Assembly: GCF_014334015.1 (NCBI RefSeq)
Contig: NZ_CP060488.1
Span: 6,530,501 to 6,594,500, forward strand
DNA from: Bacteroides sp. M10
GTDB taxonomy: Bacteria; Bacteroidota; Bacteroidia; Bacteroidales; Bacteroidaceae
Length of the DNA: 64,000 nt
Reading direction: 5' to 3'
Shown: positions 9,185 to 18,458 of the stretch, piece after piece
Numbering within the stretch: position 1 is the stretch's first letter
How the letters are laid out: every line of letters starts with the position of its first letter
Made by a program: the position numbers and the translations under genes
Notes under the pieces: model-generated
What the model saw: only the letters and a program-made list of their open reading frames with translations
Databases searched by the model: none
Told to the model about the DNA's origin: nothing

Positions 9185-10348
9185 ATGCTACAACCCGAAT
9201 TGAAATTCCGCCGTGACAAGATTCGCAGTCTGATGGTGTCGCAGGGCATTGACGCCGCACTTATCACGTGTAATGCAAATTTAATTTACACGTATGGCTG
9301 TGTAGTCAGTGGCTATCTTTACCTCCCCCTTCATTCGCCTGCACTATTATTTTTTAAACGTCCTAATAACATCACAGGAGAGCACTCATTCTCTATCCGC
9401 AAACCGGAACAAATTGTTGATCTGCTGAAAGAACAAGGATTGCCGATGCCAACCAAACTGATGTTAGAAGGTGACGAACTTCCTTATACGGAATATTGTC
9501 GTCTGGCCGGTCTCTTCCCGGAAGCGGAAGTGGTAAATGGTACCCCGTTGATTCGCCAGGCACGCAGCGTGAAAACACCTGTAGAAATTGAAATGTTCCG
9601 CCGCTCCGGCATTGCTCATGCAAAGGCTTATGAGCAGATTCCTGGTGTTTATCGTCCCGGTATGACGGACATTGAATTTTCCATCGAAATAGAACGCCTG
9701 ATGCGCCTGCAAGGTTGCCTCGGAATTTTCCGGGTATTCGGACGCAGTATGGAAATATTCATGGGTAGCGTACTGACCGGAGATAATGCCGGTTACCCCT
9801 CTCCTTATGATTTTGCCTTAGGCGGTCAGGGACTTGATCCTGCCTTGCCGGGAGGAGCAAATAAAACTCCGTTAAAAGAGGGACAAAGCGTTATGGTGGA
9901 CTTAGGTGGCAACTTCAACGGTTACATGAACGATATGAGCCGTGTATTCTCCATCGGCAAACTGCCCGAAGAAGCTTACACCGCCCATCAGGTTTGTCTG
10001 GATATCCAGGAAAAGATTGCTTCCATTGCCAGACCGGGTATTGCCTGTGAAGTGCTTTACGACACAGCAGTCGAAGTGGTCAAAGCAGCCGGATTTGCCG
10101 ACAAATTTATGGGAACAGGACAACAAGCCAAATTTATCGGTCACGGCATCGGGCTTGAAATTAACGAAGCTCCGGTACTGGCTCCCCGCATAAAGCAACA
10201 ATTAGAACCGGGTATGGTCTTTGCCCTCGAACCGAAAATCGTTATTCCGGGTGTAGGTCCCGTAGGTATCGAGAACTCTTGGGTAGTGACCAACGAAGGA
10301 ATAGAAAAACTGACGAACTGCAATGAAGAAATCATTGAATTAAGTTAA
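9185..10348 (+). CDS. M24 metallopeptidase (Xaa-Pro peptidase family)
   Basis: A 387-residue pita-bread-fold peptidase. The C-terminal half holds the five metal ligands expected of family M24: Asp in VMVDLGGNFNG, Asp in YMNDMSRVF, His in GHGIGLE, Glu in ALEPKIV and Glu in GIENSWVV. The N-terminal half matches the creatinase-type domain. No signal peptide is seen, so it is probably cytoplasmic. Likely substrates are X-Pro di- or oligopeptides. It is the first gene of a same-strand run with the two sulfatases, but the 82-nt gap to the next start leaves operon membership open. Confidence 0.88.
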   Translation: MLQPELKFRRDKIRSLMVSQGIDAALITCNANLIYTYGCVVSGYLYLPLHSPALLFFKRPNNITGEHSFSIRKPEQIVDLLKEQGLPMPTKLMLEGDELPYTEYCRLAGLFPEAEVVNGTPLIRQARSVKTPVEIEMFRRSGIAHAKAYEQIPGVYRPGMTDIEFSIEIERLMRLQGCLGIFRVFGRSMEIFMGSVLTGDNAGYPSPYDFALGGQGLDPALPGGANKTPLKEGQSVMVDLGGNFNGYMNDMSRVFSIGKLPEEAYTAHQVCLDIQEKIASIARPGIACEVLYDTAVEVVKAAGFADKFMGTGQQAKFIGHGIGLEINEAPVLAPRIKQQLEPGMVFALEPKIVIPGVGPVGIENSWVVTNEGIEKLTNCNEEIIELS

Positions 10349-10430
10349 ACAGACGATGAAAAAGATGTGTCCGGCAAAGAACAGGCACATCTTTTTCTAC
10401 TAATAATAACACACTTAACCCCCAAAACCA

Positions 10431-11987
10431 ATGAAACAACCTTTCATTCTAACCCTTGTATCCTCTGTTGCCTGCGCTGCAACAGCCGCCAACAAAGCAC
10501 CGGAAAACACCACACCGACAAAGTCAAAAACACCCAACGTTGTATTTATCTACGCCGACGATCTCGGCTACGGCGATCTGGAATGTTACGGAGCTAAAAA
10601 CGTACAGACACCCAACGTCAACCGACTGGCAAAATCGGGAATCCTTTTCACCAATGCTCATGCAACAGCCGCCACCAGCACCCCTTCCCGCTACTCCATG
10701 CTAACCGGAGAATACGCATGGCGCAAAGAAGGAACGGATGTAGCGGCAGGAAATGCCGGAATGATTATCCGCCCCGAACAATACACCATGGCAGATATGT
10801 TCAAAAGTGTCGGTTACACCACTGCCGCAGTAGGCAAATGGCATCTGGGACTCGGAGATCAAACCGCCACTCAAGACTGGAATGCTCCGTTACCGTGCGC
10901 ACTGGGCGATTTAGGTTTCGACTATCATTACATTATGGCAGCCACAGCCGACCGTGTACCCTGTGTGTACATCGAAAACGGGAAAGTAGCCAACTATGAT
11001 CCGAGTGCTCCCATCGAAGTCAGTTATCAAAAGAATTTTGAGGGTGAACCAACCGGAAAAAGTAATCCTGAATTACTTTATAACCTCAAGCCAAGTCACG
11101 GTCACGACATGTCGATCGTTAATGGAATTTCACGCATCGGTTTTATGAAAGGCGGTGGAAAGGCACTCTGGAAAGACGAAAACATTGCTGATTCACTTAC
11201 CACACACGCCATTCAATTCATCGAGGAAAACCAAAACAAACCTTTCTTTCTCTACTTTGCCACCAATGACGTACATGTGCCCCGCTTTCCTCACGACCGT
11301 TTCAGAGGAAAAAATCCGATGGGATTAAGAGGTGACGCTATCGTACAGTTCGATTATTGTGTCGGTGAAATCCTGAATACACTCGAAAAACTGGGATTAA
11401 GAGAAAATACACTCATTATTCTTTCAAGTGACAACGGCCCGGTAGTAGACGACGGATACGATGACAAAGCAGAAGAACTACTCAACGGTCATAGTCCTGC
11501 GGGACCGCTACGGGGCAACAAATATAGTGCCTTTGAAGGAGGAACCCGTATTCCTGCCATCGTCAGCTGGCCTGCAGGAGTAAAAAAAGGAATGACTTCA
11601 GACTTATTGGTTTCACAAGTGGACTGGCTCGCCTCTCTCGCTTCCCTGACCGGAGCTACGATGCCTAAGAATACCGCACCGGATAGTTACAACTATCTGG
11701 GAAGTTGGCTGGGTAAAGAAAAGACAGACCGCCCGTGGGTAATAGAGCAGGCTTCCAATCACACGCTTTCCGTCCGCACCAAAGACTGGAAATACATCGA
11801 ACCGAATGACGGACCGAAAATGATTCAATGGGGACCGAAGATAGAAACCGGAAACTCTAAAGAACCCCAGCTTTATAAGATGAAAGAAGTGAAAGAGGTA
11901 ACCAACTATGCAAAAAATATGCCGGAGAAAGTGGCAGAACTGCAAAGTATCCTTCAAAGCGTACGCGAAGGAAATGTTTCATTTTAA
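10431..11987 (+). CDS. Ser-type sulfatase (S1 family), exported
   Basis: A 518-residue sulfatase with an N-terminal signal sequence (to about residue 19), so probably periplasmic. Metal ligands are in YADDLGYGD. The formylglycine motif is S83-T-P-S-R followed by LTG at 91-93. Serine instead of cysteine means activation by a radical-SAM anaerobic maturase (anSME), not encoded in this window. Later conserved text is SSDNGPVVDDGY and GTRIPAIVSWP. Family role: hydrolysis of sulfate esters on host or dietary glycans; the specific substrate cannot be read from sequence. The second sulfatase starts 13 nt downstream, so the two form an operon. Confidence 0.92.
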   Translation: MKQPFILTLVSSVACAATAANKAPENTTPTKSKTPNVVFIYADDLGYGDLECYGAKNVQTPNVNRLAKSGILFTNAHATAATSTPSRYSMLTGEYAWRKEGTDVAAGNAGMIIRPEQYTMADMFKSVGYTTAAVGKWHLGLGDQTATQDWNAPLPCALGDLGFDYHYIMAATADRVPCVYIENGKVANYDPSAPIEVSYQKNFEGEPTGKSNPELLYNLKPSHGHDMSIVNGISRIGFMKGGGKALWKDENIADSLTTHAIQFIEENQNKPFFLYFATNDVHVPRFPHDRFRGKNPMGLRGDAIVQFDYCVGEILNTLEKLGLRENTLIILSSDNGPVVDDGYDDKAEELLNGHSPAGPLRGNKYSAFEGGTRIPAIVSWPAGVKKGMTSDLLVSQVDWLASLASLTGATMPKNTAPDSYNYLGSWLGKEKTDRPWVIEQASNHTLSVRTKDWKYIEPNDGPKMIQWGPKIETGNSKEPQLYKMKEVKEVTNYAKNMPEKVAELQSILQSVREGNVSF

Positions 11988-12000
11988 TGACAACAACATC

Positions 12001-13527
12001 ATGAATTATCAATCAATCCCGTTGATAGGCAGCGCCCTGCTTCTATCTACCCTATCTGCCAACGGACAGAAAAAAAATACCCAGCCCAATATCCTCTTCA
12101 TCCTTTGTGACGATATGGGATATGGAGACTTGGGATGCTACGGTCAACCATTTATCCGCACCCCTCATATAGACGCCATGGCCGGTGAAGGAATGCGTTT
12201 TACGCAAGCATACGCAGGAAGTCCCGTCAGCGCCCCTTCCAGAGCTTCATTCATGACAGGACAACATTCAGGCCATTGTGAAGTACGAGGTAACAAGGAA
12301 TACTGGAAAAATGCACCGATTGTGGAATATGGACAGAACAAAGAATACTCAATAGTGGGGCAACACCCTTATGATCCCGACCACGTAATCCTGCCGGAGA
12401 TAATGAAAGATAATGGCTACACCACAGGTATGTTCGGCAAATGGGCCGGAGGTTACGAAGGCTCCTGTTCCACTCCCGACAAACGGGGGATAGACGAATA
12501 CTACGGTTATATCTGTCAGTTTCAGGCTCATCTTTATTATCCCAATTTCCTGAACCGTTATAGTAAAGCGTTGGGCGACACCGGAGTGGTACGTGTAGTG
12601 ATGGATGAAAACATCCAATATCCGATGTATGGTCCCGACTACCTGAAACGTCCGCAATATTCGGCCGACATGATCCACCAGAAAGCATTGGAGTGGCTGG
12701 ATCAGCAAGACGGTAAACAGCCGTTTTTCGGCGTATTGACTTACACCTTGCCTCATGCGGAACTCGTTCAGCCGGAAGATTCTATCCTGAATGAATACAA
12801 AGTTACATTCAACCCGGATAAAGAATTTAAAGGAAGCGAAGGCTCACGATACAACGCCATCACACATACACACGCCCAATTTGCCGGAATGATTACCCGC
12901 CTGGACTATTACGTGGGCGAAGTTTTGAAAAAACTAAAAGAAAAGGGGCTGGACGAAAACACATTGGTTATTTTCTCGAGTGACAACGGCCCTCACGAGG
13001 AAGGCGGAGCTGATCCTACTTTCTTCGGCAGAGACGGAAAACTACGCGGATTGAAACGTCAATGTCACGAAGGAGGAATACGTATTCCATTTATCGCCCG
13101 TTGGCCGGGACACATACCTGCAGGCGAAGTAAACGATCACATCTGTGCTTTTTATGATTTAATGCCGACGTTCTGCGAAGTGATCGGTATCAAAGACTAC
13201 GAAAAGAAATACCGCAATAAGGAAAAAGAAGTCGATTATTTCGATGGGATTTCTTTCGCTCCCACACTGTTGGGTCAAAATAAGCAAAAGAAGCATGATT
13301 TTCTGTATTGGGAATTTGATGAAACAGACCAGATTGCCGTACGCATGGATGATTGGAAAATGGTAGTGAAAAAAGGAACACCGTTCCTCTATAATCTAAA
13401 AACAGATATTCATGAGGATCATGACATAGCACTCCAACATCCGGATATCGTGGAAAAGATAAAGGCTATCATCTTTGAACAACATACTCCGAATCCTCAT
13501 TTTTCGGTGACGTTGCCCAAACGGTAA
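12001..13527 (+). CDS. Ser-type sulfatase (S1 family), exported
   Basis: A 508-residue sulfatase. I chose the ATG at 12001 because it begins a signal peptide (MNYQSIPLIGSALLLSTLSA); a longer in-frame start would overlap the upstream sulfatase and bury the signal. Metal ligands lie in LCDDMGYGD, and the formylglycine motif is S77-A-P-S-R with MTG at 85-87. SSDNGPHEEGG and GGIRIPFIARWPG are also present. It differs clearly in sequence from the upstream sulfatase, so the pair may remove sulfate from different positions of one glycan. No SusCD pair or glycoside hydrolase adjoins them. Confidence 0.92.
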   Translation: MNYQSIPLIGSALLLSTLSANGQKKNTQPNILFILCDDMGYGDLGCYGQPFIRTPHIDAMAGEGMRFTQAYAGSPVSAPSRASFMTGQHSGHCEVRGNKEYWKNAPIVEYGQNKEYSIVGQHPYDPDHVILPEIMKDNGYTTGMFGKWAGGYEGSCSTPDKRGIDEYYGYICQFQAHLYYPNFLNRYSKALGDTGVVRVVMDENIQYPMYGPDYLKRPQYSADMIHQKALEWLDQQDGKQPFFGVLTYTLPHAELVQPEDSILNEYKVTFNPDKEFKGSEGSRYNAITHTHAQFAGMITRLDYYVGEVLKKLKEKGLDENTLVIFSSDNGPHEEGGADPTFFGRDGKLRGLKRQCHEGGIRIPFIARWPGHIPAGEVNDHICAFYDLMPTFCEVIGIKDYEKKYRNKEKEVDYFDGISFAPTLLGQNKQKKHDFLYWEFDETDQIAVRMDDWKMVVKKGTPFLYNLKTDIHEDHDIALQHPDIVEKIKAIIFEQHTPNPHFSVTLPKR

Positions 13528-13640
13528 ACGTACGGATAAAGAAATAATGAGTAATCAGCAGTTGGAAAGCAAGTTATCATTCATTCCGATGCTGTTTTGA
13601 GGAAAATACGGATTTTCGAAGCTCCATCCAATAGAATGAT

Positions 13641-13648
13641 TATATTTG
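13641..13648 (+). promoter_or_regulatory. Bacteroides -7 element for the VOC gene
   Basis: TATATTTG matches TAnnTTTG, 46 nt upstream of the start at 13695. Confidence 0.5.
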
Positions 13649-13694
13649 CATTTTGATTATAAGGAATAAATTACAAACCACTAATCAGTAAACA

Positions 13695-14138
13695 ATGAAA
13701 TTCAGCAATGTAAGATTATTAGTAAACGACTTCGCCAAATGCTTCAAATTCTACACCGAACAACTCGGATTGGAACCAGCCTGGGGAGATGAAACCAGCG
13801 GCTACGCCAGCTTTAAAGTAGCCGACGGAATAGAAGGCTTAGCCCTTTTTGTATCCGACTGGATGGCACCTTCGGCAGGCAATGCAGATAAACAGCAACC
13901 TGTTGGGATGCGCGAAAAATCAATGATCTCCTTCAGTGTAGATAACGTAGACGAAACCTTTGCCGCTCTAAAAGCAAAAGGCGTGACATTTATTAATGAA
14001 CCTACAGATATGTCCGATTGGGGGATGCGTACCGTGTACCTGCGCGATCCCGAAGAAAATCTGATAGAACTCTTTACTCCTCTGTCACGGGAGCAATGTA
14101 GCCAGGAACTCCTCGAAGAAGATAAGAAATTTCAATAA
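13695..14138 (+). CDS. VOC-superfamily protein (glyoxalase-like)
   Basis: A 147-residue single-domain protein of the vicinal oxygen chelate superfamily (glyoxalase I / bleomycin resistance / dioxygenase). The N-terminal half (VRLLVNDFAKCFKFYTEQLG) and the C-terminal TVYLRDPEENLIELFTPL are the two paired beta-alpha-beta units, with the typical Glu metal ligand in LIELF. The substrate is not predictable. It has its own promoter and is followed by a palindromic element, so it appears monocistronic. Confidence 0.85.
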   Translation: MKFSNVRLLVNDFAKCFKFYTEQLGLEPAWGDETSGYASFKVADGIEGLALFVSDWMAPSAGNADKQQPVGMREKSMISFSVDNVDETFAALKAKGVTFINEPTDMSDWGMRTVYLRDPEENLIELFTPLSREQCSQELLEEDKKFQ

Positions 14139-14199
14139 GAGATATTGCTAAAAGAAACGTGCCCATACAAGTGAGCCGGAAAAAACATTCAAAAAGAAG

Positions 14200-14289
14200 G
14201 TGTATCAAAACCCTCATAAATTAAAAATCATCCTCGCTACAACTACCTGTAACGAGGATAATTTCGTTGAGAGGGGAGTTTTGATACAT
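14200..14289. repeat. 90-bp palindromic element (MITE- or terminator-like)
   Basis: Outer arms TGTATCAAAACCCTC (14201-14215) and GAGGGG..TTTTGATACA (14271-14288) are inverted copies. Inside, ATCCTCG (14230-14236) pairs with CGAGGAT (14253-14259). The whole can fold into a long two-part hairpin. It could be a miniature inverted-repeat element or a complex bidirectional terminator between the convergent VOC and CCA genes. No target duplication is evident. The rest of 14290-14417 holds only a small CTGATT/AATCAG hairpin. Confidence 0.55.
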
Positions 14290-14417
14290 TCTCTTATACG
14301 TTAGCATCCCACTCAATACTGCCTTGTTTTACTCCAATTCAACTACTGATTCGCATAAATCAGTGTCTGAATACTATAGATTACGATGCCTGATTTTATA
14401 TCTGTTCCATCCTTCTA

Positions 14418-15851
14418 TCAGCGAATAGGCGTCATTCCCATCTTCTTTGCCCGTTCCAGCATGAAAGCATGAGCCGCTTCGTATTCGTTCGGAATCACTC
14501 CATCCAAGATTGCATCTTTAATAGCACTCTTCAAAACTCCAACTTCACGACAAGGTTCCAAGCCGAAAATCTCCATAATTTCTTCTCCGCTCACAGGTGG
14601 CTGGAAGTTACGGACACGGTCTTTCTCTTCCAAATCCTTCAGTTTCTGTCGAACCAACTGGAAGTTATTCAGGAAACGCTGTTTACGTTCCATATTCTTG
14701 GAAGTAATATCCGCTTCACAAAGCATCATCAAGTCGTCAATGTCATCACCCGCTTCAAAGAGCAGACGGCGTACAGCCGAGTCTGTCACCACGTCATCCG
14801 CAATAACGATCGGGCGCATGTGCAGGCTGACCAGCTTTTGTACATACTTCATCTTCTCATTCATCGGCAACTTCATCTTGCGGAAGATATGCGGAATCAT
14901 CTTTTCACCGATAAAGTTATGATTATGGAACGTCCATCCCGCTTTAGGTTCCCAACGTTTCGTGGCAGGTTTGGCAATGTCGTGCAACAAAGCAGCCCAG
15001 CGCAACCAAAGGTTATCAGTCTTCTTGCTGATATTATCTAGCACTTCCAACGTATGATAAAAATTATCCTTATGGGAACGCCCGTTCCTTGTTTCCACCC
15101 CCTGTAAGGCAGCAAATTCCGGAAAAATCAACGGCAGCAAACCACTACGCTCCAAATCAATAAACCCTTTTGAGGGGATTGGAGAAAGAATAATCTTATT
15201 CAGTTCGTCCGCAATACGTTCACGGGATATAATTTCAATCCGTTCCTTATTCCGGCAAAGCGATTCGAAAGTATCATCGTCAATGTAAAAACCCAGTTGC
15301 GTAGCAAAACGGATGCAACGCATCATGCGCAAGGGATCATCGCTGAAAGTGATATCCGGGTCGAGGGGAGTGCGGATGTTTTTTTCCTTCATATCCTCCA
15401 AACCTCCGAACGGGTCTACTAATTCGCCAAAACGTGCTTTATTGAGACATACAGCCAGAGCATTGATCGTGAAATCACGACGGTTCTGATCGTCTTCCAG
15501 CGTGCCGTCTTCAATAATAGGTTTACGCGAATCCCGTTGATAAGACTCCTTACGTGCACCAACAAACTCTACTTCCGTGCCTCTATATTTTACTTGTGCT
15601 GTTCCGAAATTCTTGAAAACAGAAACATGAGCACCACGTCCCAACTGTTTTCCAAGGGCTTCCGCCATTGCAATTCCACTTCCTACAACTACTACATCTA
15701 TATCTTTAGAGGGACGCTGCAGAAAAATATCACGAACGTAACCACCTACCACATAACACTCCATACCGAGTGCATCAGCCGTTTCGGCTATCTGTCCGAA
15801 GATGGGTTCGCTAAAATGCTGCTTCAATTCCTCTTGAGTCAACTCTATCAT
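14418..15851 (-). CDS. cca: CCA tRNA nucleotidyltransferase / poly(A) polymerase family, HD domain
   Basis: A 477-residue class II nucleotidyltransferase. GGYVRD at 36-41 and the metal-binding DID at 50-52 form the catalytic head, followed by [10 protein letters not shown] and the neck ([18 protein letters not shown]). An HD phosphohydrolase domain follows ([10 protein letters not shown]290-D291). The likely role is adding or repairing the CCA end of tRNAs; poly(A) polymerase activity cannot be excluded by eye. A minus-strand TATTTTTG sits 36 nt upstream of the start, so it is probably transcribed alone. Confidence 0.9.
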   Translation of the reverse strand: MIELTQEELKQHFSEPIFGQIAETADALGMECYVVGGYVRDIFLQRPSKDIDVVVVGSGIAMAEALGKQLGRGAHVSVFKNFGTAQVKYRGTEVEFVGARKESYQRDSRKPIIEDGTLEDDQNRRDFTINALAVCLNKARFGELVDPFGGLEDMKEKNIRTPLDPDITFSDDPLRMMRCIRFATQLGFYIDDDTFESLCRNKERIEIISRERIADELNKIILSPIPSKGFIDLERSGLLPLIFPEFAALQGVETRNGRSHKDNFYHTLEVLDNISKKTDNLWLRWAALLHDIAKPATKRWEPKAGWTFHNHNFIGEKMIPHIFRKMKLPMNEKMKYVQKLVSLHMRPIVIADDVVTDSAVRRLLFEAGDDIDDLMMLCEADITSKNMERKQRFLNNFQLVRQKLKDLEEKDRVRNFQPPVSGEEIMEIFGLEPCREVGVLKSAIKDAILDGVIPNEYEAAHAFMLERAKKMGMTPIR

Positions 15852-15886
15852 TCTTTTTAGTTATCAGTTTTGAGGGAACAAAATTA

Positions 15887-15894
15887 CAAAAATA
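15887..15894 (-). promoter_or_regulatory. Bacteroides -7 element for cca
   Basis: TATTTTTG on the minus strand matches TAnnTTTG, 36 nt upstream of the cca start. It lies back to back with the plus-strand promoter at 15900. Confidence 0.5.
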
Positions 15895-15899
15895 AGGGA

Positions 15900-15915
15900 T
15901 ATATTTGTATTTTTG
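15900..15915 (+). promoter_or_regulatory. Two tandem -7 elements for the lipoprotein gene
   Basis: TATATTTG (15900-15907) and TATTTTTG (15908-15915) both match TAnnTTTG and lie about 100 nt upstream of the start at 16015. Which one is used cannot be told. Confidence 0.4.
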
Positions 15916-16014
15916 CCGCTAATAAAGTGAACGAAGAACGATGAACTGCAAATGAAGGCCGGACACTGTTCATTTGAAAATAGCAAATAACAAAACCAGT
16001 AAATAAAATTTGTG

Positions 16015-16851
16015 ATGAAAAAACTGATTATCCTCTTTTGTGGTACGCTGGCATTAGCTGCCTGCGGAAATGGCCTTGAGAAAAAAGCCAATGAAAAACT
16101 GATGGTTGCCAAGGCTGCCTACGAACGTGGCGACTATGAAGAAGCTAAGTTACAAATTGACAGTATCAAGATTCTCTATCCCAAAGCGTTCGAAGCACGT
16201 AAAGCGGGTCAGGCACTGATGCTCGATGTTGAAACAAAGGCACAGCAGAAAACGCTTGCTTACCTGGATAGCGCCTTTCAGGCAAAGACGGAAGAATTCA
16301 ATGCCATCAAGGACAAATTCAAACTAGAAAAAGATGCCGAATATCAACAAGTCGGCAACTACCTCTGGCCTACACAGACCATTGAAAAGAATATGCACCG
16401 TTCGTACCTCCGCTTCCAAGTGAACGAGCAAGGTATAATGAGTATGACTTCCATCTACTGTGGTGCCGGTAATATTCACCATACAAAAGTGAAAGTGATT
16501 GCTCCTGATGGCAGTTTTGCAGAAACTCCGGGTTCCAAAGACAGCTACGAAACAACGGACATGAACGAGAAAATAGAAAAAGCGGACTACAAACTAGGGG
16601 AAGACGGAAATGTGATCGAATTCCTGAATCTCAATAAAGATAAGAATATCCGTGTGGAATATATAGGCGACCGCACCTATAAAACAACAATGAGTCCGAC
16701 CGACCGCCAAGCCGCAGCAAGTGTCTACGAATTAGCACAAATCCTCTCGGCCATGGAGCAGATTAAGAAAGAACAAGAGGAAGCCAACCTGAAAATCGGA
16801 TTCATCAATAAGAAGAAAGAGCGGAAAGCACAGGAGGAAATTACCGATTAA
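16015..16851 (+). CDS. Predicted lipoprotein, unknown function
   Basis: A 278-residue protein starting MKKLIILFCGTLALAACGNG, a clear lipoprotein signal with Cys at 17. I chose the ATG at 16015 over the GTG one codon earlier. Residues 20-110 are charged and helical with alternating Lys/Glu, possibly coiled coil. The middle contains a beta-rich segment (YLRFQVNEQGIMSMTSIYCG) and the C terminus is again highly charged (KKKERKAQEEI). I do not recognise a family. Two -7 promoter elements lie about 100 nt upstream, and two hairpins follow the gene. Confidence 0.85.
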   Translation: MKKLIILFCGTLALAACGNGLEKKANEKLMVAKAAYERGDYEEAKLQIDSIKILYPKAFEARKAGQALMLDVETKAQQKTLAYLDSAFQAKTEEFNAIKDKFKLEKDAEYQQVGNYLWPTQTIEKNMHRSYLRFQVNEQGIMSMTSIYCGAGNIHHTKVKVIAPDGSFAETPGSKDSYETTDMNEKIEKADYKLGEDGNVIEFLNLNKDKNIRVEYIGDRTYKTTMSPTDRQAAASVYELAQILSAMEQIKKEQEEANLKIGFINKKKERKAQEEITD

Positions 16852-16915
16852 TAAGAGGAAAACCATTCAGCAAAAAGAAACCTATCCGTACGGAAATGAG
16901 CTAAATGGACATTTA

Positions 16916-17009
16916 TTGAAACGCAGATTAACGCAGATTATTAGAAGACTGCACCATGTTTGAGAACTATTTTATTCTTTGCGAAAATCTGTGTTAATCT
17001 GCATTTCAA
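16916..17009. repeat. Inverted repeat of the ACGCAGATTA type
   Basis: Arms at 16916-16939 and 16986-17009 are reverse complements at 22 of 24 positions. The left arm itself contains ACGCAGATTA twice in tandem. Similar CACAGATTA text occurs at 19084-19092, suggesting a dispersed Bacteroides intergenic repeat. Confidence 0.6.
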
Positions 17010-17095
17010 TACTTATTTGCTAAAATATCAATTGATTCATAACCGTCAAAAGAGAAGTCATCCACCAGAAAAAGCCATTGGTTAATAATAAAACA

Positions 17096-17140
17096 GACGG
17101 GAATAGTTGTTATTTTTCATAAACGACAACTATTCCCGTC
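17096..17140. terminator. Perfect 15-bp hairpin
   Basis: GACGGGAATAGTTGT (17096-17110) pairs perfectly with ACAACTATTCCCGTC (17126-17140) around a 15-nt loop. It lies between the plus-strand lipoprotein gene and the minus-strand small-protein gene and could terminate from either side, though there is no long T-run. Confidence 0.45.
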
Positions 17141-17176
17141 AAATGTATAATGAGACTCTTAATCCTCTGCGTGGGA

Positions 17177-17263
17177 GAAACGGCGTTTCCTGGTAGGAAG
17201 AAAAGGCGTAGTCTGCCATCATGAAACGGCGTAGCCTGGTAACCAAAAACGGCGTGGTCTACA
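17177..17263. repeat. Array A: four tandem units at 23-bp period
   Basis: GGCGT cores occur at 17182, 17205, 17228 and 17251, exactly 23 bp apart each time. Units share AAACGGCGTAGyCTGgyA-like text but are degenerate. The first core sits in an imperfect palindrome, GAAACGGCGTTTC. Arrays at 28154 and 61316 have the same period and layout with other cores. Confidence 0.7.
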
Positions 17264-17268
17264 TTCCT

Positions 17269-17406
17269 TTATTTCACTCTTCTATTCAACTGATTATTAG
17301 CCTTTTCCTGCTTTGATTTTCCGACCCGTTTTCCGGTCGTCTTCTTTTTACCGGCTGTGGACTTTGTCTTTCCGGCAAAAGGATTGTTACTTTTTTTGAT
17401 TGACAT
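17269..17406 (-). CDS. Small highly basic protein, 45 aa
   Basis: A 45-codon frame from ATG (17406-17404) to TAA (17271-17269). The product starts MSIKKSNNPFAGKTKSTAGK and continues with GKRVGKSKQEKANNQLNRRVK. It has about 15 Lys/Arg and almost no acidic residues, suggesting nucleic-acid or ribosome binding. It lies 58 nt downstream of the DUF3843 gene on the same strand and may be its last operon member. Low-complexity basic composition and the lack of a clear Shine-Dalgarno site limit confidence. I do not recognise the family. Confidence 0.55.
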   Translation of the reverse strand: MSIKKSNNPFAGKTKSTAGKKKTTGKRVGKSKQEKANNQLNRRVK

Positions 17407-17464
17407 AGACAGTACTTATATAGACCGCACTTATTTCTTACTATTCTTACTATTCTTATTATTC

Positions 17465-18457
17465 CTATTCTCCTTCGTAATACTCACCCAAAAACCAGCG
17501 AGCCACAAAATCCCAGTTTTCCTGCAATAACTCTTTTCCGTTCTCAAACGGGAACTGTGCTTCCGGCAACAGATCATGTTCCATTCCATACTTCAGCAAA
17601 TCGAACGGACACAAACCTTCTTCACAAAACAGCTCGTAGGCTTCCTCTTCAGCCAGTTCGGCATTGTAGAGCGGATTACGTTTATCGGCAAAATATTCGG
17701 CCACATCAGGACCGATCAACAACCCTTTCGGATTGGCAAAAACCACAAAGTTACCAAACTCCTTTAAGTCAGGCAACAAAGAATCCTCTTCATCTTCCCA
17801 CTTCAACGACTGCACAAAGAAAAATTTCAGCGCTTCATAAGAGTCAAAGTACAAAAGCGGTTCACCTTTGCTCGCTTCAAGAAAACGTTCTACGTTCGTA
17901 GGCATCTTTTCACCCGGCAAAGCTACCGGCAGAGGCATCCGTTTCTTTTGCATCAGTTCCGTTTCCATCAACCAGTCCGTTGCCAGATGATCGCTGATAG
18001 GTGCCAATTCGAACGCAACATCCAAACGGTTATAAAGTGCATCCGCAAACTCCAGCAAATCCGCATCCATCGGATTCTCCACTCCATCAAAATCATCGCC
18101 AACCGGAGAATTGATCGCCCACAAAAGGAAAACAACATCTTCACGGTTAATTTCGTCCGGCAAGTATTCTTCCGTCAATGCGTAGAAAGGCAAATAACGT
18201 CCGTAACTTTCCCGATGCCAATGAATAAACTGACGCCAGTTTCCTCCATCCGCTACACAATCTTCCAAATACAGGGCACACGTCAAAGCCACTCGCTTCT
18301 GATCTTCCTCCAACTCTCTCCCACCGTATATAAAAGAATCTGCCACCAACGGCAATAGCTGGTTAGCGAAATCCAGATACCATTCATCCGTATCCACCGC
18401 CTTTGCACGACCGTGAGCATCCAGCCATGCTTTCATATATATCTTCTGTTGCTTCAT
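17465..18457 (-). CDS. DUF3843 family protein
   Basis: A 330-residue acidic cytoplasmic protein, rich in Glu/Asp and aromatic residues, with no signal peptide or membrane segment. Text such as WRQFIHWHRESYGRYLPFYA and PLPVALPGEKMP fits the Bacteroidales DUF3843 family, whose function is unknown. It starts 1 nt after the ruvA stop codon, so it is co-transcribed and probably translationally coupled with ruvA. Assignment to DUF3843 is from memory of the family and should be treated as probable. Confidence 0.75.
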   Translation of the reverse strand: MKQQKIYMKAWLDAHGRAKAVDTDEWYLDFANQLLPLVADSFIYGGRELEEDQKRVALTCALYLEDCVADGGNWRQFIHWHRESYGRYLPFYALTEEYLPDEINREDVVFLLWAINSPVGDDFDGVENPMDADLLEFADALYNRLDVAFELAPISDHLATDWLMETELMQKKRMPLPVALPGEKMPTNVERFLEASKGEPLLYFDSYEALKFFFVQSLKWEDEEDSLLPDLKEFGNFVVFANPKGLLIGPDVAEYFADKRNPLYNAELAEEEAYELFCEEGLCPFDLLKYGMEHDLLPEAQFPFENGKELLQENWDFVARWFLGEYYEGE

Positions 18458-18458
18458 A

